64,000 nt of DNA from Homalodisca vitripennis (Eukaryota > Arthropoda > Insecta > Hemiptera > Cicadellidae): assembly GCF_021130785.1 (NCBI RefSeq), contig NC_060208.1, positions 53,173,501 to 53,237,500 of the forward strand. The letters are read 5' to 3'. Below, one piece after another: positions 34,521 to 46,026 of this stretch; position 1 is the stretch's first letter, and every line of letters starts with the position of its first letter. The notes below the pieces were generated by a model. It was not told the DNA's origin and made no database searches. It saw only the letters and a list, made by a program, of their open reading frames with translations. The position numbers were made by a program, and so were the translations under genes.

Positions 34521-35485
34521 TATAGAATTTAATGTTATTGGTTACATGAGATATTTAAATTACTACTTTGTGACAGTTTGGGAATTACAATAATGTACAC
34601 ATTTATAAAATATTCATTACAATTTTCACACAAAGCCTTTGGTTCCCTATGTAACACTCATTCATGTGTTAATTTAACTTCTTCATTTGTGATTTTTTAA
34701 ATTTATGATTTGATTTTCCTCATTGATATACAAATCATACAAATGGCTACAACACAAGGCACAATATTAATTTTAATCTTTCTATTCATACAACTTTTAT
34801 TTTCTTAAAAAAAAGCCCTTACATGCTGGAGCAAAGCTATTCAATGTTTCCACTATCAAAGGAAGACTCACCCTTCACATTGAAGAGGATCCAGAGGATC
34901 TGGCTTGCTGTCACCTCATTATACAGTCTAGATGAATTCATCACTCTTGCAAGACCTCATGTCAACAATGGCTTTTGATATTAAGTTACATTTAAAATAA
35001 ATTGTATTTATTAACGGTTTGACAACATTTTTTTTCTTTTCATTCTTGAATCTAATTGTAGAATTAAGTTGTTTTTACTATAAGCTCTCTGTCATCATTC
35101 AGTAATCAACTGTTCCATTAGCATATCCTTTATCAATCACAGATTTTGTGCTAAATCAAATAAATTTGACCAGTTCAGGTGTTATTCATTTTACTGCTTT
35201 AAAACACGGGAAAGCCAAATAAAAATACTATGGAAAACATCATACTCAACCACTAAAGGGGAATTTAAAACACTATTTGGTAAATTTTCTGCTACATTGG
35301 TTTAATATTTTATTGCCAGTGATCATTATTTCCAAATATTGTCAATTATGGTCAGAAATATTTGTTATTATTCTATGAGTTTTTAGTTATGATTTTGGCA
35401 CGTTAGTCAAACACTTCAATAGCACTTTTACATTCTAGAGTGACTCTAGCTGTAAAATTTACTATATAATGCATATTAACTTCTC
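34521..35485. other. No gene seen
   Basis: AT-rich; may hold further upstream debris of the reverse transcriptase relic, but no motif was clear enough to report. Confidence 0.35.
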
Positions 35486-35949
35486 TTAAGGAGAGTTGAA
35501 TGGCCCACAAGAGACCATGTAAAATGTACAAAATGTTTGACCCATTATCTCAAACCTATTACAGGTATCACTTTGAAATTGCTACAGGTTTTATATTACT
35601 CGAGTCCACTGAACTAGGAGTACTGTATGCTTGTAACTAAATAAACAAAAATTATATTAATTATTTTAAATATCTCTAAAATAATTTTTTTGGATATATT
35701 ATTTAATTCCAGGTGTATTTATTATCATATTGCTATTATCTTAGTTCCACATATTTATAAACCCGCATTATAAATTGTGTGCAAATTTCATACCTGTACC
35801 ATTAAGTTTTTGAGAAATTGGCCTTTATGTCCAAATAGTAAATTTTCATGAAAACGAGCAGAAGACACATTTAATATGAAAAATGAAACGATATAAGGTA
35901 CATAGTTAAAAAATCCTTGGGCAGTAGTCGTCATCATTTAGTTCTTCTT

Positions 35950-36420
35950 TAGTCTAATTTTTTCACTCGGGCTTCCTTGGTCATCTCTTTTAAAGCCCTA
36001 TCCACTTTTTTGAGTCTAACCTTGTCAAACTTTTGAAGAGATAACTAAAATTGTATTTTTGCCTAAATCTTGAACATCTATTTCCTCTAAAACTCTTATC
36101 CTTAACAAAAATTCTATCAATAAAAGACATGATTGCATCTTAAACTCCTAACTCAAGTTTTTATGCCTACATAATTGTTTTTTCTGGATTCTGCTCCAAA
36201 CAATTTTATTGAACGATTCATTGACGTTTTGAGTACATCCATGCAAACATTTTTTCAGCAAATCCTTTCTAATTAAATCTTTGTACACATGCTTTATTTC
36301 ACACACTGCAGGTTCTGGAATTGACTTCTTACGTTGTAGGCTTCTGGATCCTTTCTATATTTGCACCATGTTTCTGGGGTTGGAAGGCAAAGTTGATGAG
36401 TAAGCATAAAATAGTTGCAA
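35950..36420 (-). pseudogene. Kolobok-like (Mutator-like domain) transposase relic, C-terminal part
   Basis: Minus-strand reading with frame changes: LPTPETWCKYRKDPEAYN, then VYKDLIRKDLLKKCLHGCTQ and NVNESFNKIVWSRI, then basic residues near the end. The HGxTQNxNESxNxxVWxR pattern is characteristic of a family usually annotated in insects as Mutator-like transposase domain proteins and linked to TTAA-targeting Kolobok elements. The same motif occurs in the second element at 60488-60987. Confidence 0.65.
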
Positions 36421-36488
36421 AAAGTATTTGAATGCAAACTTTCAAAAAAAAAATATATATATAATAAACAAATAAGTATATATATATA

Positions 36489-36963
36489 CAGGGGTGCTGA
36501 AAAGTCCCGGGACGGTCTAATAACTTTTGAACTAATTACAATATAAGAACCAAAATTTACATCAAGCTTTTGCTCATATAAAACTATTATTTTATGTATT
36601 TCACCATGATATCCTGCTTATGGGGGACGTCCCGCTAGGGGTTGGTGAAAATTCTTAAATAGAAGCATAGGTCGAGTCGTACATCGAATTAAAGCTCTTT
36701 TAACTAGAAACATTTTGGCGAAAATCTGACGTAAAACAGTTGACGCATTACAAAATGGCGGACACTCAAAGATTATAAAATACAGAATTTTTCAAATGCA
36801 AACATTCTGGTTGTTAGAGAAAACTGAGACACTTAATCTTTTATTTTACTTCTTTTACTTCAAATCACTTACCAAAACAGTTATAACAAATGTTCAAAGT
36901 GTTTGCCTTCAGTTTGCTGACAATATCCCAATCGATTGTAGAACGCTGACATCGCATTGTTTA
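36489..36963. repeat. Left long terminal inverted repeat of mariner
   Basis: Pairs with 37516-37990 with only scattered mismatches (for example GAACCAAA versus CAACCAAA near the outer end); identity stops sharply after CATTGTTTA. Confidence 0.9.
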
Positions 36964-37321
36964 AAGCTTGGACAGGAACACCCTGAGCTTCTCTTACAAT
37001 ACGGTTTCTCAACTCATCCAAATTTTGAGGTTTTGTTTTAAACACTTTTTCTTTGAGGTAGCCCCAAAAGAAGTAGTCTAAAGGGGACAAATCTGGAGAA
37101 CGGGCAGGCCATTCTATTGTTCCCCTTCTACCAATCCACTTATGTGGAAAGACATTGTCTAAAAAATGTCTTACATGTACGCCATAATGTGGAGGGGCTC
37201 CATCTTGCTGAAACCAGATATTTTCATTAAACAGATGCCTTACCTCATCACATGATCTAATACGGTCACCAAACCCGCGCATCATTAATAAAGTTATTCT
37301 TTCTCTCTCGGAAAGCGCCAT
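36881..37321 (-). pseudogene. Internally deleted mariner-like transposase
   Basis: A 146-codon frame starting at the ATG 37321-37319. It begins MALSERERITLLMMRGFGDR, the usual start of this transposase group, and after about 35 residues jumps to FQQDGAPPHYG and then WPARSPDLSPLDYFFWGYL. The 41-residue spacing between the second and third catalytic aspartates matches the mariner at 16.7 kb, but the DNA-binding middle part and the first catalytic aspartate are absent. The deletion joins the two parts in frame. It cannot be an active transposase, though it could in principle be expressed as a small protein. Confidence 0.85.
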
Positions 37322-37515
37322 AGCAAAATAAACTAGCACTACTGAAACTACTTGCAAAATTAGGGCTTGAAGACTTCTAAGTGACTGAGTTGATAAAACA
37401 ACTGTATCTGTCAGGTGGCAATTTCATTGTTGTCTTTTTGGTCTTGTTTGCTCTAGCTGATTACCTTCCAGATAAGGAAGGTAATAATCTTACCTGCTGA
37501 TAAGAAATTTCCAGA

Positions 37516-37990
37516 TAAACAATGAGATATCAGCGTTCTACAATCGATTGGGATATTGTCAGCAAACTGAAGGCAAACACTTTGAACATTTGTTATAACT
37601 GTTTTGGTAAGTGATTTGAAGTAAAAGAAGTAAAATAAAAGATTAAGTGTCTCAGTTTTCTCTAACAACCAGAATGTTTGCATTTGAAAAATTCTGTATT
37701 TTATAATCTTTGAGTGTCCGCCATTTTGTAATGCGTCAACTGTTTTACGTCAGATTTTCACCAAAATGTTTCTAATTAAAAGAGCTTTAATTTGATGTAC
37801 GACTCGACCTATGCTTCTATTTAAGAATTTTCACCAACCCCTAGCGGGACGTCCCCCATAAGCAGGATATCATGGTGAAATACATAAAATAATAGTTTTA
37901 TATGAGCAAAAGCTTGATGTAAATTTTGGTTGTTATATTGTAATTAGTTCAAAAGTTATTAGACCGTCCCGGGACTTTTCAGCACCCCTG
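37516..37990. repeat. Right long terminal inverted repeat of mariner
   Basis: Inverted copy of 36489-36963. The open frame at 37453-37683 is a by-product of this duplication, not a gene. Confidence 0.9.
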
Positions 37991-38184
37991 TATATACTAT
38001 AACAAGATTTATATCATGTATTACAGTATATATTTCATTATACAGGAAACTCTATAAAAACAAATTAGAATAAAACAAAATTGATTTTTTTCAAAAAATC
38101 ACGGTTCAACTCCCCTTAATTAATAGATCTGTAATATAAAATATAATATAAAAGCTACCATTCATAGTTTTGAAAACAAAGAAG

Positions 38185-38780
38185 TTAGTGCTTTGCTATA
38201 GACTTAGCAAGGCCTTTGATATTATGCCCCATCAAGAACTGGTATAAAAAAATTGATTATGGAGACAAGTTAAACAAATGATCTCTAGCATTTCTTACAA
38301 ATACAAATGGTACCAGTTTGTTATAATAGGCGAACATTTTTTGGGTCTTAGGCGGTGTCCCCCAAGGTTCCGTCCTGAGTTCAATCTTATTAACGGTCTT
38401 CATCAATAAATTCCCAAATTTAGTGCCTAATAAAAGTGTACTATGACACTTGTTGATGTGCTCCATCTTACTTATTGAAATTATGTGAGAGAAAGGTCCA
38501 ACCTCTTGTTTACTGCCAATATATATATGTGTGAATGATAAAACAGAAACCATTATCTTTAGCCTAAGATAATGGTACCAGTCCTGTAATTCATTTAGTC
38601 AAGCTTCTTGGAATTAACTTAACTTACCTGGAGATACCATACAGATGCTCTCTGTATTCTGTGTCGGCTGTATTAAGTTATATTCCTCTTAAAAAACTAA
38701 AAAGCATTAAAACACTCACACATATTGTTTGGAACTTTCCTCTGGGGAAATCCTATGCCATAAGAAAGCCTTGAGCATAA
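38185..38780 (+). pseudogene. Decayed non-LTR reverse transcriptase fragment
   Basis: Plus-strand reading with frame changes gives YRLSKAFDIMPHQELV (38196-38245), GGVPQGSVLSSILL (38351-38395), a TTLVDVL-like remnant of the catalytic box, then VKLLGINLTYL and SAVLSYIPLKKLKSIK. The order matches the palm and thumb of jockey/CR1-type enzymes. It lies just outside the Kolobok element's right border. Confidence 0.55.
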
Positions 38781-41700
38781 CGGTTAACCCCCCTTGAAGT
38801 CGACTGTGTTGGAACACCAATCACTCACACCCAAGTAGTATTTTGTTGCTTACAATGGTATCTGCTGATGTAACATAATTTCTTCAATTTATTGCACTTC
38901 ATTTATCCACCTAACTTCCTCCACTTCCATTCTGGATCCAGGATTAAAGGTAGTGCAAATGAAGTGAATTTTAGAATATTGCATTAAATATTATTTTATT
39001 ACAATAATTGTTTCCTTCATGTCATAAATTATTAAAAAAACATGTTACATTTGAAGTTATAACTCATGTACATATAGTAAATATAATATTGTTATCTCCA
39101 GTATTACTATTTGTATGTTGAGCAATATTTGAAACTGATTTATCAAAACACCTATGCATTTTTTATCAGTTTGCTACTTTTTTTGTATGTGTAACTATAC
39201 AGTAGTAAGAACATCATATATGTTTTCACACAGTTTTTTTTTATATTTTGTTATTGTGTGTATATTGTCATTTAAAAGGGAGTTTACCATCCATATGCAC
39301 TTAACATGTAGATAACTTTGTTTATTTCTGGATGTGTAATACTTATAGATATGACATCACAAGGTTAAAATTGATCTCAAAAAGGTTTTATTAATAGCCT
39401 CCTGAACAGCTTTTCAACATGTACTAAATAAAATGAACACTCCATATACCAAATTTTTTTCTAAATTATGCCCTAAACATGCAATCAATACCTGTAAGGC
39501 CAAATTTCTGGATCTGTGGTAAAAACTGTGTCTAGGGTTATAATTGTTTTTCAGAAAATTCCTTTTGTACAATGCAGGGAACTAGATTGATATTTGTGTT
39601 TTTTGCAAGATAATTTTTTTCTGCAAATATTTTAACTCTGTATGATTTTGTAAAGCTATATAATGAGTATACTGCTGCATAAAGCATGTACGTTTTAAAA
39701 CAGTTCCAGAAAAAATCACAAGCCGTCCAAAATGGCCAGTGTAGAAAATAATATGTGCAGAGGGTTAAACCTCAATTCATTTTGATTACAACTGCATGTT
39801 AATTTCTTAAATTTGATGTGTATCTAGTTCACTAAACACTTCAAAATAAGTAATAATTCGGAAGGACAAAGGAAGAATGAATCTAAAAAACAATCAAGGA
39901 TTGCTCGTTTAATTGCTATGTATTGTAAAAATCCTAGTCAAAAACATCATGGGATGGAGTCTAAAACATCATAGTGCACTCAACTCTGCACTAGATGAGA
40001 CAATGAGAACACCTCTTCATCTAAATGGTTGCTGGGTAAATCAGAGTTTTGTTGTTTTGAACATCTCATCAACAACTATTTCTTGATCTATTCAGATAGA
40101 CATGAACTCAATATTCCAGGAGTCAAGTCTGTGAGTGAGACGCTGTTGCGTTTAGTAAAAGTTTAAATGGAGCTTAACTCTAAAACTTCACACAATACAC
40201 AAATTTAATGCTGAATTATTATATGAAATGTTTATTTGAATCAAGTTTGAAATATATATATATATATATATATAAAACAGTTTTATTTAAATTATAGGAA
40301 TAGGGTAATTCTAGTCACAGAAATGCAATTTTTTTAACAGTTTTTATTGTACAAATCTACAAAAATTCTTTAAAATTGAAAGAAAAGTGTGGTGGTGTTG
40401 AAAGTGATGTGTTAGAGAAAGAAGTCTAGAAGAAATCCCTGCAGGTTGTAGAGAGCAAGCAGCAAAATGTCGTTTTGATGTTACTTGTTGTTACTAATTT
40501 ACAGTGAGTTTATTCAAATTTTCACTTGAAGTTTAACCCCAATATTTACACTAATATTTATTCTACTCATTTGATATAAACTCTATGATCTATTATAGGA
40601 ATAAATTTTGCACAACATATATGAGATGTTAAAGGATATAAACAAACAATATATTTATGTTCAAAGAAAATACAAAACGTGGTTATATAACTTACTAGTA
40701 AATAGAATGAAGAAATACCATTAATAAATTATAATTACACTAAATATTTAGGACACTATGAATGAAACGTATTTACACCATATGAATTCACTGATAACAG
40801 TTCTACCAAGTCGTAATAAAATCATAATTGTTGAATTTTCTTGAAAAGAAAAGTGTATGCTTCTGTATTTGCACTGTTAACACTAAACTGCTTGAACTAT
40901 CTTGATAAACCTTTCCCAAATCACCAGTTTTCCAGTAAGATCTAAATGAAAGATTAAATAATACTAAGAGTTGAGGATTTCTAATTTATATTGTGAATAA
41001 AATGAAATTTAAAATATAATCATAAAGAAAATATCCAACATTTTTCCAAACATAGCAAAAATCTTTGGAATCATAAGTAATTAATTTAATGTTACATGCT
41101 GTAGCATATAAAGTCAAACTGCAGAATTCTAACAATTATCATACTTAGATGTATAAAAGGTAGTATTTTAATCATTTAATGAACCCCTATTGCTGAAAGT
41201 TAATATTTGTATAATTCTAAGAAAGTAATTAATTTAATGTTATATACTTTAACATAAAAAGTCAAACTGTAGAAAGCTGATGTTTTGTGTTTCTTAATTA
41301 GATGAAGTCAATTTAAATTAATATTGTAGATAGATATTAGTTTTAATTTTAAAGTTTGTTATTGACATTGTATACTTCAAAATGATAACAAAGTTAAGGC
41401 ATTTGCCATATTTACATAACATAAAAAAGAATACTATATTTCAAGGATTGGAATCTATCCTCTTCAGGTGTCATAACAACAATTTTACTAAAAGGGTTAA
41501 AAAAACATTTGCATGAAGTTAATTAGGTGTATGCTTTAACGTTAAGAGGAAATGCTAGTTCACACATCTTAGGCTCCACTTCTAAGATGGGGCTGAAGTT
41601 AAAAACTGCATTATAAATATAAATTAATTTCAATCCACAGATACATAACTTAGTTTTTAGTGTCTGAATCCTAATGAATTGTGAAAAATACGATTAATTA

Positions 41701-42716
41701 TTAATACTCATTGTTTATATTTACATTCATACATTTTCCTCATAAGAAACCATATTGAATATAAACAGATAAACCAATGGTTTAAGAGATAGTAATATTT
41801 TTAACAAATACTTGACACTAAAGTCTAAGTTTCTATAGTGAAACATTTATTGATTTGAGATAAATTCTTATTTATAATGCTGACACTAAGTCTAAGTTTC
41901 TATACGAAACATTTAATGATTTGAGATAAATTCTTATTTATAATGCCGACGCTAAAGAGTAAGTTTCTATACTGAAACATTTAATGATTTGAGTTAAATT
42001 CCTATTTAAAATACAGTTTTAAACTTTAACCCAATGTTAAAACCAGAGCCTCAGATGTGCAGCTGACAGCTCACAAGTGTGTCCTTTTATGAGTTTTTGA
42101 CACTTGAAGAAGATGTTGATTCCAATCCCCAAAATGTGTGTTCCTTTTTTTTTAACATTTTTTATGGAAAATATTGAAAGTCCTGTAAACCTTTAAGTTA
42201 ATTTCCAAAAGCATAAACTTTATTCAAATTATGATACTTTCTTCTACTACCAATATGAATGGAAAAATGTTTAACTCTTAATAACTAACACAATACAACC
42301 ACATAAAGAACTGAAATATAAACAACTGGACTATTTACAAATCTGTACAAAATCATCAGATACTTCAAAAGGTGAATTGAAGGGATAGTTAAAATAAAAG
42401 CATAAATAAACTGTTAAAAAAAATTCAGTTTGGTCCTTATAACAAGTATGAAACGGCTAATTTTGAAAGATTAAAAATCGAGTTGTTCAGGTCATTCGCA
42501 GAGCATTAAAATATTGGCTTCGTTAGTTTTGAAGAAAGCTGATAAAAAGCAGGAACGTACTTTACCGTGGTTTGCGGCAGTACTTTTGTAATAATGCAAG
42601 TCCTACCTTAGTCAACGACGCTGAATTCTTGTCCTTCGTATCGGTCACATAGCATCAAACACCGACATCTTCCGGCGATAAGGTACATTATTGAAACACA
42701 TGCCGTACACTGTTGG
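38781..42716. other. No gene seen (AT-rich)
   Basis: Nearly 4 kb of AT-rich sequence with no supported coding content apart from the tandem repeat at 41814-42010 and a short AT tract at about 40255. Confidence 0.45.
41814..42010. repeat. Three tandem copies of a ~67-bp unit
   Basis: Units begin at 41814, 41882 and 41948. Each contains TAAGTTTCTATA, GAAACATTTA and GATTTGAG, followed by TAAATTC. Spacing is 68 and 66 bp with small indels. Confidence 0.85.
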
Positions 42717-43059
42717 TTTATTTATTTGTTCAGACAGTGGAAAGCAAAAGCATTTGCTCGGTTAATACATATAAAAACATTGATCTTAAAAAACATACAT
42801 CACTTATCCGAGAACGACTTTCAATTTTCAGCAAGCCGCACGGACTTTCTTTACTTAATGTACGAAAAAGAACTACATTACACAGTATCTTCTACAGAAT
42901 AAAAGAGAACAAAATAAGAGGTACCGTGGTGTAAAGTCACCACTGAAACGTCAGTTATCACTTAATATAATGAGGTTGTACGGCGACGAGACGCATCCTC
43001 CGATCGTTCTTACCGCTCACCATTCGTTATCCGAGCGAGCGAGACGAGCGAGTAATTGG
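42717..43059 (-). other. lark: Probable 3' UTR of lark
   Basis: Sequence downstream of the lark stop codon on the minus strand. Two overlapping AATAAA signals (minus strand, 42717-42726) provide a plausible polyadenylation site. The first 60 nt are unusually GC-rich with GAGCGAGC-type repeats. Assignment is inferred from position. Confidence 0.4.
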
Positions 43060-45988
43060 TTAATACGGCGTGTAACGGCGCGGTGACGCCCCTCGCAGCC
43101 CAACTCTGACACAACATACAGTCACAACGTTACTAAATATCATACATCATCAGATCACATGCTGGTTAATCAATAGCTTACATCTAGGCATAAGCAGGCT
43201 TTGTTATGTTAGGGATTGATTTGATAAATGCAACAACTTTGGATAATAATCATAGTTTGTCACCTTCACCCACATAAATAATTCATACCCCCTGACAATA
43301 GTTTTAATGTTCTATCAATTATTGTACAAACTTACATAACTTGTGTCCAAGTTACACCTACAACACTTTTAAGTAGCAATAAATTTTAAGTTGAGATTTT
43401 TAATTATGCTATAAATAAACTTTAATTAGAGGTCAATGTATTTCTCTCAACAGTTGTAACACAATTTTGTATTTTATGTACAAATTTAGGTTAGATAAAA
43501 ACATATGTTGACTATAAACATTAAGTTTTCCTGCAGTGATTATCACTAGTCCATCATCGGAAACACTACTTTAAAGTGTAACATTTTTTTCATAAACTAA
43601 CCAAAACTCTACAAATGAACACCCTCAATCAGCATCAGCAGACAATTAACTTTTTTAAATTACAAAAATATGGGCTTATACAATATTAAAAATCTATACT
43701 TAATTTTAATTAGACTGAGAATATGTTTCCTTCAAATATTGCTAACATACATTAAACAAATTATTTTAAAACTATTTGTGTAATATTTATTATTAAAAGA
43801 TTTGCAGCAAATAAAATAATTAAATGTCTCCTAAAGTTTTACAAAAGTTACAATGAAAAGCACTTCTCAAAATATGTGAAAAATTAACTTAAATATTTAA
43901 CATTACTTTCCAAGCTAAACCTCAGTTTTGCTTTCCTTTCGCCTTAAATCATATAAAACTGCAATAAAGTCTTTCACAGGTTAAATGATAAAAAAAACTC
44001 CTTGGCTAACAATAATCAAATATCTTGCTATAGAATATTAACCCATTGGCCTACTAGTTATTTATAAAACCTCTGAACAGCACAGTAAATCCAACTATAA
44101 CAATTTATGTTACTACTTGAATTGTGCTTTTTAAATTTAAATAAAACTTGAGTTTTAATACATGTAGGTTATCTATCTTAAACTATATTCATGATGAAAA
44201 CGTATAAAACTAAAAATCTCACTGTTAATTTTGGTACTTTATGTTTATTTAAATACGAAAATTATATATTTGGTATAAACAATATATTTTTTGTTTAGTT
44301 ATTTTAATAAATTATTTTAATTATGTTTCTTAAGAAAGTATCATATTAGTTATTTTATACTATGTTGTTATTTTTATTAAAGTTTTTGTTAGTTTCTAAA
44401 TGAAAACGGCGTTTTACACACTAGTAGTTGTGTTCGATCAATTAAGCTTCAAGATCAAGCTCTACTTTAGTAGTACTTTACTTGAATCAGATAGCAATGA
44501 ACCAATCTGTTTATGTTGTTGCCTAACAGCAGTATTGCCAAACTCAAAAGTAAAACGATTCTATTGGCATTATTTCGTAGAAAACATAAAGGAATCTTGT
44601 GAGAAAATTGTTAACTGTGAGGTGTGTAATTTTGTTACAAAGCTCTAGTAGGCAAATGGGTTATTAGTCATCATTCTATGATAGGCCATGTAAAAATTAC
44701 AATTCAACATTTAAAATATAATATTTACTAAAACTACAAGACTGATATTAATGAAAAAAAAAAACTTTTATCAAAACCATACACAACACACGTTCTCCAT
44801 ATTTTGAATTAATCTCTTGATACTGTTGCTGTGAAACAATGTAATTTAATTGTAGATGAAATATTACTTGAATGAAATAAGTAAATAAAATAAAAGTTTA
44901 AACTTTTTACATTATTTTTATAATAAAACATTCTCTAGTTCATTTTCCAAATCCTAACTAGATTTGTAATAATGCAAACATTGTAATGAAAAGTATTATT
45001 AATATTAAATACTTGATTTGAATGTAACAAAACATTTTATTTAAGAAAATCAAGCTGACAAGATTGAAAATTTAAAACCATAGACAACGTTCATTTATAA
45101 AGAAACTTTTAATACATTACAAAAATTATAATCTACTGTAAAAAATACTGCAAATGAAATAATCAATTTACAGTTAAGATTATTTAGTGAAGGTTTCTTT
45201 AAAATGATTAAGAGTCTAATAATTTTGTATTAACGATTTTAACCCTAAAACAGGCAATTTTTCTCTCTCTTTATCTCTTTTTTTAAGATAAGAAACAGGT
45301 TTTTCTATATGTATCTTATAGGGTTTTAAAACACTCAGAAGGGAAAGATTTATAACTAGAAAAACAAAAAATTAAAGAAACAGCTAATCACTCCTATGGG
45401 ACTGTCATAATGAAAATAGGCACAATAGACACGGATATTTCTCTATTTAGCAATGGCTTCATCATTATATGACAAAGACAAGTTAAGAAATGAACATAGT
45501 TTTAATTGGTTTTCTCTTAAGAGTGTTACTTGCTATGAATGATATTTGGTTAAGACAGAAAAACTGAAATTCTACACAGGTTCAGTCCTCCCCCTCTCAC
45601 TACTGAAAATCAGTGGGGTTAAAAGCTGACTATATATAGGAACCAATACACATATGAGTATTTAGTTTAAATTGAGTTTAAATCCATAAAACTGTTATTA
45701 AGAATATTAAAACATTGGAAGCAATCCAAAACCTGAATCCAGACAATTAAGAATTAGAAACGAATTCAGTGAGTGGTATGGTACTGTGATATAAAATATT
45801 ATGTTTATTTCACAGTATGTTTTAATCTAAAAAAAAAAATTAATGAACTTATGCATCTCTGAATTTTGCACAAAACTGAAAGAAAATTGTTTACATTAAA
45901 ACTTAAGGATTTTATATTTGTATATATATTGTTTTATATATTATATATAATTAACATTATATATACAATAATTATATAAAACAATATA

Positions 45989-46026
<38 letters not shown>

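Larger units (their letters stand above)
36489..37990 (-). mobile_element. Internally deleted mariner-type element with 475-bp inverted repeats
   Basis: The ends are CAGGGGTGCTGAAAAGTCCC and its inverse, flanked by TA (36487-36488 and 37991-37992). Near-identical inverted repeats span 36489-36963 and 37516-37990, 475 bp each, leaving only about 550 bp between them. The remaining transposase gene (36881-37321) is a fusion of its N- and C-termini. The left repeat contains the 3' end of the transposase gene, so the right repeat carries an inverted copy of that end. Confidence 0.9.
35490..38115 (-). mobile_element. Kolobok-type (TTAA) transposon carrying a nested mariner
   Basis: TTAA at 35486-35489 is followed by GGAGAGTTGAATGG; the inverted right end reads GGGGAGTTGAACCG before TTAA at 38116-38119. 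The TTAA target and a Kolobok-like transposase relic inside (35950-36420) support the Kolobok superfamily. A 1502-bp mariner at 36489-37990 lies within it, leaving about 1.1 kb of Kolobok sequence. It is non-autonomous. Confidence 0.65.

Noticed and set aside
37453..37683. Separate 76-codon gene nearly identical to the frame at 36796-37041
   Set aside because: Both are the same sequence read in the two long inverted repeats of the mariner.
38550..38575. Perfect 10-bp hairpin CCATTATCTT/AAGATAATGG as a terminator or regulatory site
   Set aside because: It lies inside a decayed reverse transcriptase in eukaryotic DNA; AT-rich sequence makes such short palindromes common.
41814..42010. CRISPR-like array
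   Set aside because: Three adjacent copies without unique spacers; a plain tandem repeat in a eukaryotic genome.
44400..44648. 82-codon cysteine-containing frame as a host gene
   Set aside because: It lies wholly inside a TTAA-flanked element and has no start context or homology I recognise.
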